This document shows positions 12,255 to 23,644 of a stretch of DNA of 64,000 nt, piece by piece. The notes beneath the pieces were generated by a model. It was not told where the DNA came from. It was given only the letters and a program-made list of their open reading frames with translations, and did not search any database. The position numbers were made by a program, and so were the translations under genes. Position 1 is the stretch's first letter. Every line of letters starts with the position of its first letter. This stretch comes from Heterobilharzia americana (taxonomy: Eukaryota > Platyhelminthes > Trematoda > Strigeidida > Schistosomatidae), in the NCBI GenBank assembly GCA_944470555.2, contig OX104127.1, forward strand, positions 158,633,276 to 158,697,275, read 5' to 3'.

Positions 12255-12660
12255 ATTGATATACTTGGATCGAATTGTTCGACATCTATTAGTATATGAG
12301 CTCCTATGTGGATGTCTTGATATTGCCTGAATGTTAATTATGATAATTTGGTTGATTGGGGCTAGCAGAGGTCAAACAGTTCTATCCAATAAAACAATGG
12401 ATAATTAGAAGCTTACCAATAAATAGTAATAAGTAATACCCGTTGTATAAGAAGTGGCTATCGTACCTACGTGGTATAATGGATAACATCTTGGCATTTG
12501 AAGCGGTGGGTACGAAGTTCTTTGAGTATCAGTGGGAACAGCATCACTCAGCGCTGGGGTGTAGGTGCATACAGCTGACAAGTCCTAGATAGAACGGAAA
12601 GCGCGTCCGAGATTTCTGTGCTAGCCACAACCAACCAAATCACCACAATTCTGTCTTTAT
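12255..12660. repeat. Sm-alpha-type SINE cluster (inverted tail, then plus copy)
   Basis: 12260-12345 is a minus-strand tail (rc of GGCAATATCAAGACATCCAC...). 12378-12420 is a plus-strand tail, followed after GTAATACCCGTTGTATAAGA by a plus-strand copy with tRNA-like head (GGTATAATGGATAACATC) and a decayed hammerhead region (CTGACAAGTCCTAGATAG, then ACGGAAAGCGCGTCC). The tail-to-head junction suggests a tandem origin. Confidence 0.7.
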
Positions 12661-12734
12661 GGTCAACTATAAATAATCCATTACTAATATTGTGCAGCGA
12701 GATTAGTAGATATGAGTTTTATTTAACTTTACTT

Positions 12735-12965
12735 ACAAGCAAGTGAGGATGCATATGGTAGTCCGTTTGATAGATGGAGGTGAAATTCAAGACGCTGATT
12801 TTGTCTATTTTAGGACTCGTCAGCCTGATTCACCTGCACCCTAGAGTGATGTTGTTCTCACGGAGACTCGAACCAAGTATCGATCGCTTCAAATGCCAAT
12901 ATGATATGAAATAGACACCTGCAGCACAATGGCCACCTGAGTATCAGTACCTGTTTGATACTTGT
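12735..12965 (-). repeat. Sm-alpha-type SINE, minus-strand copy
   Basis: On the minus strand: head with B-box-like GGTTCGAGTCTCCGTGAGAA, then CAGGCTGACGAGTCCTAAAA, then GACAAAATCAGCGTC. The hammerhead first box is CTGACGA, but the second box is CAAA in place of GAAA, so the copy should be inactive. Confidence 0.72.
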
Positions 12966-13243
12966 AGTTCGCAGTTGCTATACTGCCTCAAATTGCTTGA
13001 AAGATAATGAGTAATTGGCGATATCGAAGTATTCGCATGTCAGCCTGTCTTACAACAGAGTTCGAGCAGATTATGAGGATACATATCATTTAAGCAAATC
13101 GATTTACCACAATCGATCAACAAACTTATTTAGCTATTCATAAAACTACTTGTGGTAGTATCTACTCAGCTATCTAAGGAATGGAGAAACTTATTAGAAG
13201 CAAGCCATTCATTTTAGTAAGTTAAAATTACAAGAGACTTATA

Positions 13244-13447
13244 ATGGAAAATGTGGATGACATTCATATAATGGGGTGTAACAAAACTAGCTATATTTTT
13301 AATGTATTCTGGTTACATCATAAAATGAAACATTTCACGCCTTTTCGTTTCATTGATAAAGAGAAAAAGAAATTTTTCCCTAAAGATGAAACAGTTATTC
13401 GACGTCAAAGCATGGAAGTATTTAGGTTATTGTGCCATCTAGTATGA
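13244..13447 (+). other. Unassigned 67-codon ORF
   Basis: Reads MENVDDIHIMGCNKTSYIFN through a Lys/Phe-rich middle (DKEKKKFFPKDE) to CHLV. I recognise no family, and there are no convincing splice signals around it. It lies in a repeat-poor part of intron 1. It may be chance or an eroded element, and is recorded because it is the longest intact frame in this interval. Confidence 0.15.
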
Positions 13448-13615
13448 CTTTGTTCTCAGATTAGCACAAAAATTGTTTTTTTCAGTCGCTCCTTGTATAT
13501 GTTACCAAAGGTTTTTTCTATAAAGAAAGTCGTTTTTAGCCATTTATTTCTGTCATATTGACTATCTGAGATAGCTGTGGTTTGGCAGACTAGTATTTAT
13601 ACTGGTGACGATTAA

Positions 13616-13637
13616 ATCATCATCATCATCATCATCA
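13616..13637 (+). repeat. (ATC)n microsatellite
   Basis: Seven consecutive ATC units; best explained as the tail of the minus-strand LINE fragment just downstream. Confidence 0.9.
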
Positions 13638-14230
13638 ATATCAACATAGGACCAGGCATTACTGCGTAACAATCTGAGTTGCCACAGCTCATATCAGTAC
13701 ATCAAGTAGAAAGGTAGTGAGGTGAAAGATGAAGATAAGAAATTTCAGTCAAAAGAAATATAAAGTACGAAAAGAGAGAAAGGAAGAATGAGAAAATGCT
13801 GAGACTCGGTATAGCGTCGTTAAGATGAAGATAATGTGTATACATCTGCACCACTGACATCTGCTCTCACCCATATCACCTAGAGTCAGTCACCAACCAC
13901 TGGTTCCTTTTGTTCCGTGGACCCCAACCGACTAGTCTGCATCGCCCCATATGGCTCAAACCAACAGTTAGATACTTCATGCATTGGTGCACTGTTTAAG
14001 TCTGGCCACTTCGGGCCTTTTTCCAGCCTGGACCTACTTCGGTCAACATTGTGTGAAGGGTGAATCGGTGACTAGGCATACGCAGTACGTGTCCCAACCA
14101 TCTCAAATGATGAAGGTTCATAACCTCCTCAACTGATTTACCTCTACTCCTAAAACTCTATACCTGACTTCTGCATAACTCACGTGGTGACACCGCGGGA
14201 TACGGCCTATACTACGAAGGCAACGGTCGT
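13617..14230 (-). mobile_element. Second LINE type, C-terminal ORF fragment with (GAT)n tail
   Basis: On the minus strand one frame reads GKSVEEVMNLHHLRWLGHVL then RMPSHRFTLHTMLTEVGPGW, KKARSGQT and HQCMKYLTVGLSHMGRCRL. LRWLGHVLRM and similar sequence are typical of the region after the RT domain in schistosome LINEs, and this sequence differs from the RTE copies elsewhere in the window. The 3' end is a (GAT)n run (CATCATCAT at 13618-13637 on the plus strand), as expected for a LINE tail. A 5'-truncated insertion into a SINE-C. Confidence 0.72.
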
Positions 14231-14524
14231 CAAACACCTGATGATTGAAGGTGAAATGAGAATTAAGACCGTGGTCAGGTTCATTTCGAATTGTCTAATC
14301 ATACATTAACTTGTCAGGATATTTCATATAAAGGATAATAATAATAGGTGGGGTGAGGTAAAACACCAAATTTAGAATATTTGAGCTGGGCATTTAAATG
14401 TTACAGTTTCAAATCATTTCTTGATGGAGGTTTTCTTTCAACTATAAACATCATCCTGTAACATTATGTCATACTATGAGTGAAACTCCTTTCTTTGCGA
14501 AAATGGGAGTGATACAGGTATACA

Positions 14525-14695
14525 TCGATAGTTTAATGACTAACACTTTGATGTTTGAAGCGATGGCTGTTGAGTATAAGCTCCAATTAGAACAATATCA
14601 CTCAGTGGAAGGCAGCAGCTTCCAGCTGACAAATGCAAAACAGGACAAAATACACATCCTGGATTTCACTATCACTAAGTTAGACAGATGAATTC
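14525..14695 (+). repeat. Sm-alpha-type SINE, plus-strand copy
   Basis: Head remnant ATGTTTGAAGCGATGGCTGT, then CAATATCACTCAGTGGAAGG, then CCAGCTGACAAATGC and AGGACAAAATACACATCCTGG. The stem-I partners (TCCAG / CTGGA) are intact; the CTGATGA box reads CTGACAA and GAAA reads CAAA, so it is inactive. Confidence 0.68.
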
Positions 14696-14799
14696 AAGCT
14701 AAAAGGTTATGTGTCTGGACATCGTTCCACCTACCGAGATTTGGGCAACCAGGTAGTCTAATTAATCACCACTCGATTGAAGAGGATTATAGCCTACTG

Positions 14800-14925
14800 C
14801 AAGGATGTGCACAAGCTTTCTGACAGCGACGCCATTCCCACTGAGACTCAAATCCAGTACACATCCTATCAAAACCCTAAGTACCATCCACTGAACTACT
14901 GAGGTACCATAGCCACTTCGTGATG
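14800..14925 (-). repeat. Sm-alpha-type SINE head, minus-strand fragment
   Basis: Minus strand: GTGGCTATGGTACCTCAGTA, GTTCAGTGGATGG, then GATTTGAGTCTCAGTGGGAA. This matches the tRNA-like head and B box of the family; the hammerhead end is missing. Confidence 0.5.
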
Positions 14926-14974
14926 AATATAACATCAGGAATATCCGGCAGTATCGACACAACTGAATAGGAGC

Positions 14975-17180
14975 CCGACTGATAATAAAGTAAAAATGGG
15001 GACATGGAATGTCCGCACTATGTTTTAACATAGCAAGGCTGCTCAGATTCAGAAACAGATGAGAAAATATAGAATAGAAAGAATAGGGATCTGCAGATAG
15101 AATGGAATTGCACTCTCCAAACTGACAACTGCAGAATCAATAATCTACTCCGACATTGTCACCCAGAAAACAACCACAAGCAAACTGAGTTATGGAGTGG
15201 CCATCATCATGTTCCCGAGAGTATCGAAGGCTCTCATACAGTGGGAACCAATCTCCTCCAAGGTCACGATCATGACAGCAAGATTCAATCAATTCGAGAG
15301 GAAGGAAAGGAAGTCACAATCATACAATACCACACTACGCACCTACAAATAATGCAGATGAGGAGAAGAGGGAGGAATTCTACAGACAACTGCAATCAAC
15401 ATTGTACAAGACCTCAGTTGGTGACATCGAATTCATTCTAATGGGTGGAGTGACATGAATGCCAAACTGGGAGTGGAAAGCAGAGGAAGAGAAGTAACCA
15501 TGTGTTGAGAGCCAGTGAGTGAAATGAATGAGAATGGAGGATTGTTCGCAGACTTCTGGCTGTCCAACGATTTGGTGATTGGGAGCAGTGTGTTCAAGCA
15601 CAAGAATATCCACAAGGTGACATGGAGTTCATTTCACCAGATAGACACACTGAAAATCAGATCGACTTGACTTCAATCTGAAGAAAGTGGAGACGCAGCC
15701 AGTCCACTTGACACAAGATCAGGGAAGGGGAGTAGATGTAGGTTCACACCACTCACTGTCTAATGCAAGGAAGCTTCCCGATCAAGTTGAAAGTCTTTGC
15801 ATTAGTTGATGATGGACCACAGTTGAAGTTCAACACCCAGAACAGGAATTGAACTGAAGGATAAAACTACTAACGACATCTTCACGTCAACCATCAAGGA
15901 ACAATGGGAGATAATGAGCAACATCCGTGAAGCATTGGATGTGGAGAAACCCTTGGACTGTTTGAAAGAGATATGGAAAGAAACCTGTATGAATGTATTG
16001 GGAAGGAAGAAGAGAGAAGATAAGGAGTGTATCTCGATGGAGACATGGAAGCTGATAGAGCAGGGAGGGGGAGGATGGTGAAGCAGCAGATAAACCAGTG
16101 TAAGTATGAACGACGAGATGAGGAACTGAGTACAATGTATAAAACACTACACTGGATAAAGAAGTGAAGAAGAGTGCACGGAAAGACGGAAGACACTTCT
16201 ATGACACACTGACAGGTGAAGTGGAACAGGCTGTATGTAGGAGAGACAGAGACAGAGAGAGACGTGACAAGATTGTATCAAATAATCAGGTTACTGCAAT
16301 CTGGGAATAGGTCAACATAGATGAAGGTAATAAAAGATGATGAAGGAAATCTAATTACGAAAGAAGAGGAAGGAAGGGGAGGATGGGCCGAGCACTTCCA
16401 AAAGCTCTTGAATCGACCACCGCCACCAGCACCTGCACTTCGTCCATAAAAACCACGTGCAGCCGCTGAACTACAAGTGAAGATAAATCGTGTTACGAAA
16501 GTGGAAGTGCTGAGCGCCATTAGGTTACTGAGATGCGAGAAAGCAGCAGGACGAGATGGAATTCCTCTAGAAGCACTGAGGGCAGACGTAAGGCAACAGC
16601 GGACAAGCTCATACCACTATCGCAGAAGGTCTGGAAGGAAGGATAGGTAGGTGCGCATCGGCTGGAAGTAGGGTTACCTTGTCTAACTCCCGAAGAAGGT
16701 CGACCTAAGTCTTTGCAAGAACTGGTGCTGAATCAGTCTCCTGTTCACTCCAAGTAAAATATTATGCCGCATCATCCTGGACAGACTAAAGGATGCACTG
16801 GATTCAAAACTACGGCAGAATAGGATAGCTGTATTCCGAAAAACTCATGTGCGTATCAAATTGCTACGCATCATCACAGAACAGAGAATAGAAAGGCAGT
16901 CAACTCTCTCCCTTAACTTCATCGACTTTAAAAATGCCTTTGACAGCGTTGATGGACATGCAATTTGGTAGGCAAAGCTTCAATACTATGGAATACCACA
17001 AACCTTTATCTATCTCATTCAACAGCTATATGAAGACGCCACATGCCAAGTAATTCACAATGGGAAGCTCAGTGACGCCTTTGAAGTGAAGACAGGAGTA
17101 TGATAAGGCTCTCTTCTATCAACCACAATCTTCCTGATTTTGGTCGACCGGACTGGGCTGGATCATGCAATAAACCTTGA
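14975..17180 (+). mobile_element. RTE-type LINE, endonuclease to RT, dead
   Basis: Begins GGGGACATGGAATGTCCGCA (the GTWNVR endonuclease start) and tracks the 3432 copy with the same stop in ACCATGTGTTGAGAGCC. It then continues past that copy's end: KKVDLSLCKNWC-like sequence at ~16690, the palm motif FIDFKNAFDSVD at ~16920-16950, and GKLSDAFEVKTGV at ~17065. A TGA follows at ~17101. A Sm-alpha SINE interrupts or truncates it at about 17180. Confidence 0.85.
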
Positions 17181-17456
17181 GGTGTGGTGGATAACGTTCT
17201 AGCGTTTGAAGCGATCACTCCCGAGTTCTAATCCTTGTGGGAACAACAACACTCACTTGGTGGCAGATACATCTAACTGACGAGTCCCAAATAGGACGAA
17301 ATGCTTACCCTGGATTCCACTGCTAGTCACTATCCATCATTACTGTAATTAGAATACAGGTAATACGGAGGCATCCGCACAGGAGCCTATATGCTGACAG
17401 AGGCCGTTCAATTCAGTCCAATCAACGATAGTATAATACAAGCAATCATAGTAAAA
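17180..17456 (+). repeat. Sm-alpha-type SINE, near full-length copy
   Basis: tRNA-like head (GTGGTGGATAACGTTCTAGC, B-box-like GAGTTCTAATCC), hammerhead region at 17272-17315, then the family tail (GGAGGCATCCGCACAGGAGC, CAATTCAGTCCAATCAACGA). It directly follows the RT fragment of the LINE, suggesting insertion into or beside it. The family resembles the published Sm-alpha retroposon of Schistosoma mansoni. Confidence 0.82.
17272..17315 (+). ncRNA. Hammerhead ribozyme-like motif in Sm-alpha SINE
   Basis: CTGACGA at 17277-17283, stem II GTCC...GGAC, then GAAA at 17298-17301. The three-base cleavage site is ACC in place of the usual GUC, so self-cleavage is doubtful although both core boxes match (the seventh-position C is a tolerated variant). 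Confidence 0.65.
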
Positions 17457-18178
17457 CCTTTTTTTTTCTTACAGAACCCACTAGAATTATAATAAAATAT
17501 ATTGTGATAATGAAGATCTTTATGTATAGATAAATGAAGTTGTGGTTTTCATTAAAATTTCAGTGACATTTTTGTTGGAATCTAAAGACATCGATTTTCA
17601 TTGGTATTTTTTATGTATATCCATTGTAATACATAAGAATATGTGAATTAGCTTGGCTTACATTATTCTCTATAGACTAATTTGATTTCTAACTTGGTAC
17701 ACATCACATATTTAATTCTCATATCTAAAGTCAGTTGAACTGATAAGTATGCTAAACATATGACGTATTCAAGTATGTACTATAGATAAAAAAATCTTAA
17801 ACATAATTGGTAATAATAGGGTTTGGAGGACTGAATTGATTGCATTAGAAGATCCATATTTTGATTTGTATCAGTGTTCTTTTCCCTGAATTGATTTAAA
17901 TGTTTTTCTCATATTTCTGTTTACCACAAGATAATAAACGCTTCAGGAGTTAAACTTTATGGTATAATCATGAGTTATTTAAAGTATAGTCAGTTATTTA
18001 TGATATAAAACTTGAATAGGTGAGGTAAGCAATGAACTACTACTATTGTATAACGCTTAATAATACTTACTACATGACTGCCTGAACCTCGGTACATGGA
18101 TTGTTGTTCGTTCTCATGATCCCCTGATTGAAACTAATCAGCCATAGGTCCATCGCTAAACCTGAGAAATATACGAAG

Positions 18179-18281
<103 letters not shown>

Positions 18282-19776
18282 GGTCTGGTGCGTAATGTCA
18301 CCAAACCGTCTTCTCAGTGTATGCCTAATCCACCTCCATTTCCTTCTGCATATTTGTTGGTTGGTAGGTTCTTGATTGCTTCGTTGACAGCTAGAGTTCC
18401 TTGTTGATTATTATTATTATTCTGGCCATCTGATCTTCAGTAACGAGCCAGCGTAGGTAGTTGTTGATGAATATCTACAGTTTGTTGGAAATGCCTTTCG
18501 TAATGCACCAGATCTCTGAGCCATACAGAAGTACTGACTTGACTGGGTTGGTGTTGAAAATCCGGATGTTGTTTCACATGCTGAGTGCAGAAGATCTCCA
18601 AACTTGTTTCAGGCTAATGAACGCATGTCTTGCTGACTTTTCCAATCCTGGTTGTGACGTCCTCGTCTTTGCCGCCTGTAGTTGAAACGATGTTGTCTAG
18701 ATAGGTGAAATAGGCTACTTTCTTTAGATTTCTCCCGTTTATGGTGATTAAAGCTTGTTGTTGCTGTTGTTGTTGGTTGGGTATTTTCATCATCTCTGTA
18801 TTCTCTATATTCACTTGAAGTCCCGTCTTCGCTACCCTGACTCTTCTGTCAACTTGTTGGTTCTCGCCTATAGATCTCCAAGTTTCTGTGACATTAGACG
18901 TAAGTCATCGGCGAAATCTAAATCTTCCAGGTTCTTTTCCTCGGTCCAGAATTCTGCAAACAATTCTCTATTCTCATTCATTTCACTCACTGGCTCTCAA
19001 CACATGGTTAGTTCTCTTCCTCTGCTTTCCACTCCCAGTTTGGCATTCATGTCACTCCACCCATTAGAATGAATTCGATGTCACCAACTGAGGTCTTGTG
19101 CAATGTTGATTGCAGTTGTCTGTAGAATTCCTCCCTCTTCTCCTCATCTGCATTATTTGTAGGTGCGTGGTATGGTATTGTATGATTGTGACTTCCTTTC
19201 CTTCCTCTCGAATTGATTGAATCTTGCTGTCATGATCGTGACCTTGGAGGAGATTGGTTCCCACTGTATGAGAGCCTTCGATACTCTCGGGAACATGATG
19301 ATGGCCACTCCATAACTCAGTTTGCTTGTGGTTGTTTTCTGGGTGACAATGTCGGAGTAGATTATTGATTCTGCAGTTGTCAGTTTGGAGAGTGCAATTC
19401 CATTCTATCTGCAGATCCCTATTCTTTCTATTCTATATTTTCTCATCTGTTTCTGAATCTGAGCAGCCTTGCTATGTTCAAACATAGTGGGGACATTCCA
19501 TTTCCCATATGTTTACTTTCGCTTTCATCGGGAGTACGGAAGAGGCACCGGCCAATCGGCTTTCGGAAGGCTGTCACCAACTGGCATCATTTCGTCTCTC
19601 CAATTCCAGCGAGGAATAATTTTGTTTTTATTTTTTATATTTTGTTTGTGCTTTGAAGTTTCTCTAGCGGTTGGATATGTTTTACGGGGTACGCTTGCTA
19701 GTCCTACGCCTATCCCCTCCTCTTTATCCGGGCTTAGGACCGGCTAATAACTAGTGAACTAGTTAAGCAGGCAAGG

Positions 19777-19777
<1 letters not shown>
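18282..19777 (-). mobile_element. RTE-type LINE, internally deleted, both flanks AT repeats
   Basis: 18282-18955 is the RT/C-terminal part on the minus strand, including MKIPNQQQQQQQALITINGR at ~18740-18790. At about 18955 it jumps directly to endonuclease sequence (18956-19480), then to the 5' leader, reaching GCCGGTCCTAAGCCCGGATA near 19745 and the apparent 5' end near 19770. The endonuclease part shares the stop in CATGTGTTGAG with the copies at 3432 and 14975. The RT core is missing. Confidence 0.83.

Positions 19778-19836
<59 letters not shown>
19778..19836 (+). repeat. (TA)n microsatellite, ~59 bp
   Basis: Pure TA run separating the 5' end of the minus-strand LINE from a plus-strand LINE 3' fragment. 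Confidence 0.95.
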
Positions 19837-19838
<2 letters not shown>

Positions 19839-20336
19839 TGTCGGTGCTTCTATGTGATGGTTGAGAGGCTTGGGGTTTTACGAAAAGCATTTCCAGCAAT
19901 CTGAATACTTACGTAAACTGCTGCTGTCTGCGCTCACTCTATACGGAAGATCAGATCAGATGATCAGAAAGAATAAGCAAGGTGAAACTCTGGCCTGCCA
20001 ACGAACCAACCAAAGAGGAACCTATCGCCCAACGAATATACAGAAGAGAGTGGAGATGCATTGGCTTGGATTGCATTGGGTTAGACATACACTTAGAAGA
20101 CGGTTTAGGGACATCACGCGCCAGGCCAGGCCATGCCGTTGAGTGGAACCTAAATGGGAAACCACGACTTGGGTGTTTGAGGATGACGTGGAGGAGATCG
20201 TGTGAAGAAGAAATGAAAGCTTGTTGGCAGTGGTGGAGCCAGGTTAAAAAGACTGCAGAGAAGAGAAGAAGAGAGTGAAATAGTGATGTGCTACGTAATC
20301 GCTATGTTCCACTAGGAACCCAAACGACAAATAAAA
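19837..20336 (+). mobile_element. RTE-type LINE, 3'-terminal fragment
   Basis: Starts in the RTE C-terminal block (GTCGGTGCTTCTATGTGATG) and passes through QRIYRREWRCIGLDC, then MTWRRSCEEEMKACWQWWSQ. It ends at TTCCACTAGGAACCCAAACG ACAAATAAAAAATG. The clean 3' end and missing 5' part fit ordinary LINE truncation. Confidence 0.85.
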
Positions 20337-20346
20337 AATGAGAAAA

Positions 20347-20349
<3 letters not shown>

Positions 20350-20423
<74 letters not shown>
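20350..20423 (+). repeat. (TA)n followed by (GA)n microsatellite
   Basis: About 44 bp of TA directly followed by about 30 bp of GA, just past the LINE 3' end at 20336. Confidence 0.95.
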
Positions 20424-20427
<4 letters not shown>

Positions 20428-21002
20428 CTAAGCGACTGTGTGAACTGTAGTCAAAGAATTCCCTTTGACTCTGTAAATGACAATGAAGGAGGACTCAGGT
20501 GAAGTTGTATGTTTAGAGTTGACCTATTATTCAAGAAGTGAACTGTTTCATCTTCTCCTGAATGTTGGTATATTTCAGCATAGAACAGTACATATGACTA
20601 AATGGATTCCATAACATATGGATATAAATAAAAGTTATTAAAAATTATCACCTTCAGCCTATTTTGAAGTAAAAGCCGAAAATAAGCGGAAAATAAGCGT
20701 GATAACCACCTTGATATCAAGGATGTTATGTGAAGAAAGCATATTTGACTCATTTCTAGATAAACAAAATGAAAGTATCGCTTACCAGATTCCATTACTT
20801 CGGTTTTTGTTGTTAAGGTCAACTGAGTCTTGAAACGAAACTGTTGAAATCTACTTAATTACTAATGATGTCAAAATGATGAGAAAAAAAACGAGAACAG
20901 ATAATTAGATGATCGTAGATAATTTAGTTACCTTGTCACTTTTTATCTACGTGAAGTTTTTACTGCACTGTTAACAATGAAATTTTGTCTAGTAATGCGA
21001 TA

Positions 21003-22612
21003 CTGAACATAAATCCTCCAACAAAAATGGAAGTCCTGAACGACATAAAGCTACTGAAATGCGGGAAAGCAGCAGGACCAGATATGATCCCGCCAGAAGC
21101 ACTGAGAACAGACGCAGAGACAACAGTGGACATGCTCACACCACACCATTATTGCAGAAGGTGAGAAAGGAAGAGAAGGTACCTGGCTAGTGATTGGAGG
21201 AAGGGTTACCTTGTCAAACTGCCGAAGAAGGGAGACCTCAGTGTTTGCAAGGACTGGCGCGGAATCACTCTCCTGTCCACCCAGAGCAAGCAAAATATTA
21301 AGCCGCATCATCCTGGAGAGGCTTAAAGATGCACTGGATTCAAAACTACGACCGGAACAGGCAGGCTTCAGGAAGTACAAATCATGTGCGGACCAGATTG
21401 CAACGCTTCGCACCATCAAAGAACAGAGTACAGAATGGCAGTCAACACTCTACCTCAGCTTCATCGACTTTGAGAAGGCCTTCGACAGCGTCGACCGACA
21501 AGTAATTTGGAAACTGCTTCAATACTACGGAGTACCGCAAACCTTTATCCACCTCATTCAACAACTATATGAAGATGCCACATGCCAAGTAATTCACAAT
21601 GGGAAGCTCAGTGATGCTTTCGAAGTGAAGACAGGAGTGAAACAAGGTTGCCTACTATCCACCATGATATTCCTGATTGTGGTCGAGTTGACTGGATCAT
21701 GCAGCAGACAGTGGGGAGCGAGAAGAGGGGGATACGCTGGACGGCGGAAAAGAACCTAGAAGACTTGGATTTCGCCAGTGATGACTTGTGCCTGATGTCA
21801 CATAAACTTGAAGATCTACAGGTAAAAACTTACAAGTTGACAGGAGATGCAGGGCAGCGAAGACGGGACTTCAAGTGAATATAGAGAAGACAGAAGTGAT
21901 GAAGATACCGCACCACCACCATCAACAACAACAACAAACTCCAATCACCGTCAACGGGAGAAACTTAAAGGAAGTAACCTCCTTCACCTATCTAGGCAGA
22001 GCAGCACTGTTTCAACTACAGGTGGCACAGGCACAGACGAGGATGTCAAAACCAGTCAGAATCGGAAAAGCAAGACAGGCGTTCATTAGCCTGAAACCAG
22101 TGTGGAGATCTTCTGCACTCAGCATGTGGAACAAGATACGGATTTTCAACACCAACGTCAAGTCAGTGCTTCTGTATGGCTCAGAGACTTGACGCGTCAT
22201 GAAAGGGATTTCCAATAAACTACAGACATTCATCAACAACTGCCTACACTGGCTAGTTAATGGAGATCAGATGGCCAGAAAGAATAAGCAACAAGGAACT
22301 CTGGGAACGAACCAACCAGGAACCTATCGCCGAACAAATATGTAGAAGGAAGTGGAGATGGATTGGGCATGCACTGAGAAGTCCGACTGAGGACATCACG
22401 CGTCAGGCCAGTTACTCGAGTGGAATCCCCATGGGAAGCGACGAGTTGGACGCCCGAGGGTGACAAGGAGGAGATCGTGCGAGTAGGAAGTGAGAGGTTG
22501 TGGGCTGTCGTGGAACCAAGTTCAAAAGATCTCAGAGAACAAAGGTCACTGGAGACGTTCTACTTAAGCCCTATGTTCCACTAGGAACCCAAGAGACTAA
22601 TAAATAAAGTAA
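21003..22612 (+). mobile_element. RTE-type LINE, RT domain to 3' end, least decayed RT in window
   Basis: An open segment (21190-21759) holds most of an RT palm: RLKDALDSKLRPEQAGFRKY, then FIDFEKAFDSVDR (motif A) at ~21463-21500, and HNGKLSDAFEVKTGVKQGCL (motif B) at ~21595-21650. A frameshift follows, so the catalytic box is in another frame and reads FASDD in place of FADD (~21768). Downstream are a Gln-rich tract, the C-terminal block [20 protein letters not shown], and the 3' end ACTAGGAACCCAAGAGACTA ATAAATAAA. 5'-truncated; not functional. Confidence 0.88.
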
Positions 22613-22764
22613 TGCGATACTGAAGTCTGTTTCAGAAAACATTCAAGGAAATAAGTTCAGCAAGTGATAAAAGAGTGAAAAACCAGCTTGAATTGTATCT
22701 TGTAAACTAAACATCAGTATATATTCACTGTTGTTACTTGTACTATCCCATAGATAATTACACA

Positions 22765-23055
22765 GAATTTTATCGGTCTGTATTGGCCTATAGGCCCCTG
22801 TGTGAATATCAATTAAGATGCATCAAATTTGGTCCAATCAATGAATAGCTAATACAGGTAACATCAAGAAAACTATACCGTAATTCGGTGATTGAATAAA
22901 AAGCTATAATGCTTGACACAATCGATCTTCAGTTCGAACCTTAGTGGGAACTATATGGCTAACAGGAAGGTAGGTACATTCAGCTGACAAGTGGCAAATA
23001 GCAAGAAACACGCTTCCTGGATTTCACTTCTAACCACTATTTATCATTATTATCA
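22765..23055. repeat. Sm-alpha-type SINE pieces (inverted tails, then plus copy)
   Basis: 22770-22810 is a minus-strand tail (GGCCTATAGGCCCCTGTGTG) meeting a plus-strand tail (TTTGGTCCAATCAATGAATA). From about 22890 a plus-strand copy follows with B box AGTTCGAACCTTAGTGGGAA, CAGCTGACAAGTGGC and GAAACACGCTTCCTGGATT. The stem-I partners remain but CTGATGA is broken. Confidence 0.65.
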
Positions 23056-23092
23056 GTGTATTTAGTTGAAAGTTTATGGGGATTTCAGTTTT

Positions 23093-23407
23093 CACGTAAT
23101 ATTCTTCATTGACTGATATCAGTTGAAGAAACGTTGGAAACCTGGGGGACTCATTAATAGTATGAAGCTGCCTTCGATTCCTGCAGTGAGCTAACTAATC
23201 ATTCACCTATTATGTTGGAATTCATTGATTTACAGTTTTCTGCATCTCTTGGTTCAAGCTCCTCAATTGGTATCCACTTCATTTACGACTGATTGACCTC
23301 ATTGGTTACAACTTCTCATTAGGAGAGCCCGGTATTGCGAAGAAATAGCTACCCAGTTTTTCCCTGGTTCAGCAACTAATTACATTCCATAGTGAATACT
23401 GCCTTAA
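23093..23407. repeat. SINE-B-related fold-back with inverted ends
   Basis: Begins ACGTAATATTCTTCATTGAC TGATATCAGTTG and ends CCATAGTGAATACTGCCTTA, giving inverted ends as in other SINE-B pairs. The hammerhead part is deleted. The middle (CTTCTCATTAGGAGAGCCCG) matches the long internal segment seen at 27900-28050 and 59600-59690. Confidence 0.55.
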
Positions 23408-23644
23408 ACCTTCGTATATAGCATAGATGTTCAGCTATCTTACCCTAAATAGTCTATGTATCAGTAGATAATTATCTTAAGAAGTAAATGTTATCCTTCA
23501 AGTGTTACGCAGTGGGATATTATTTCATAAATGAATGAAACATTTTACCTAATCATCATCCAGTTTTCTAAACACCCTTGAGTGGTTTCCAACAGTAAGT
23601 CAGTTGTGAAAAATGTCAATATGGATCAAGCAATCTGTAAATTA

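Larger units (their letters stand above)
13560..14300 (-). repeat. SINE-C copy split by a LINE insertion
   Basis: 13565-13614 (AGCTGTGGTTTGGCAGACTA ... ACTGGTGACGATT) and 14234-14298 (CTGATGATTGAAGGTGAAAT, then GACCGTGGTCAGGTTC) are the two halves of one minus-strand SINE-C. They are contiguous in the undisturbed copies at 35860-36200 and 59100-59160. The intervening DNA is the LINE fragment listed next. Confidence 0.65.
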
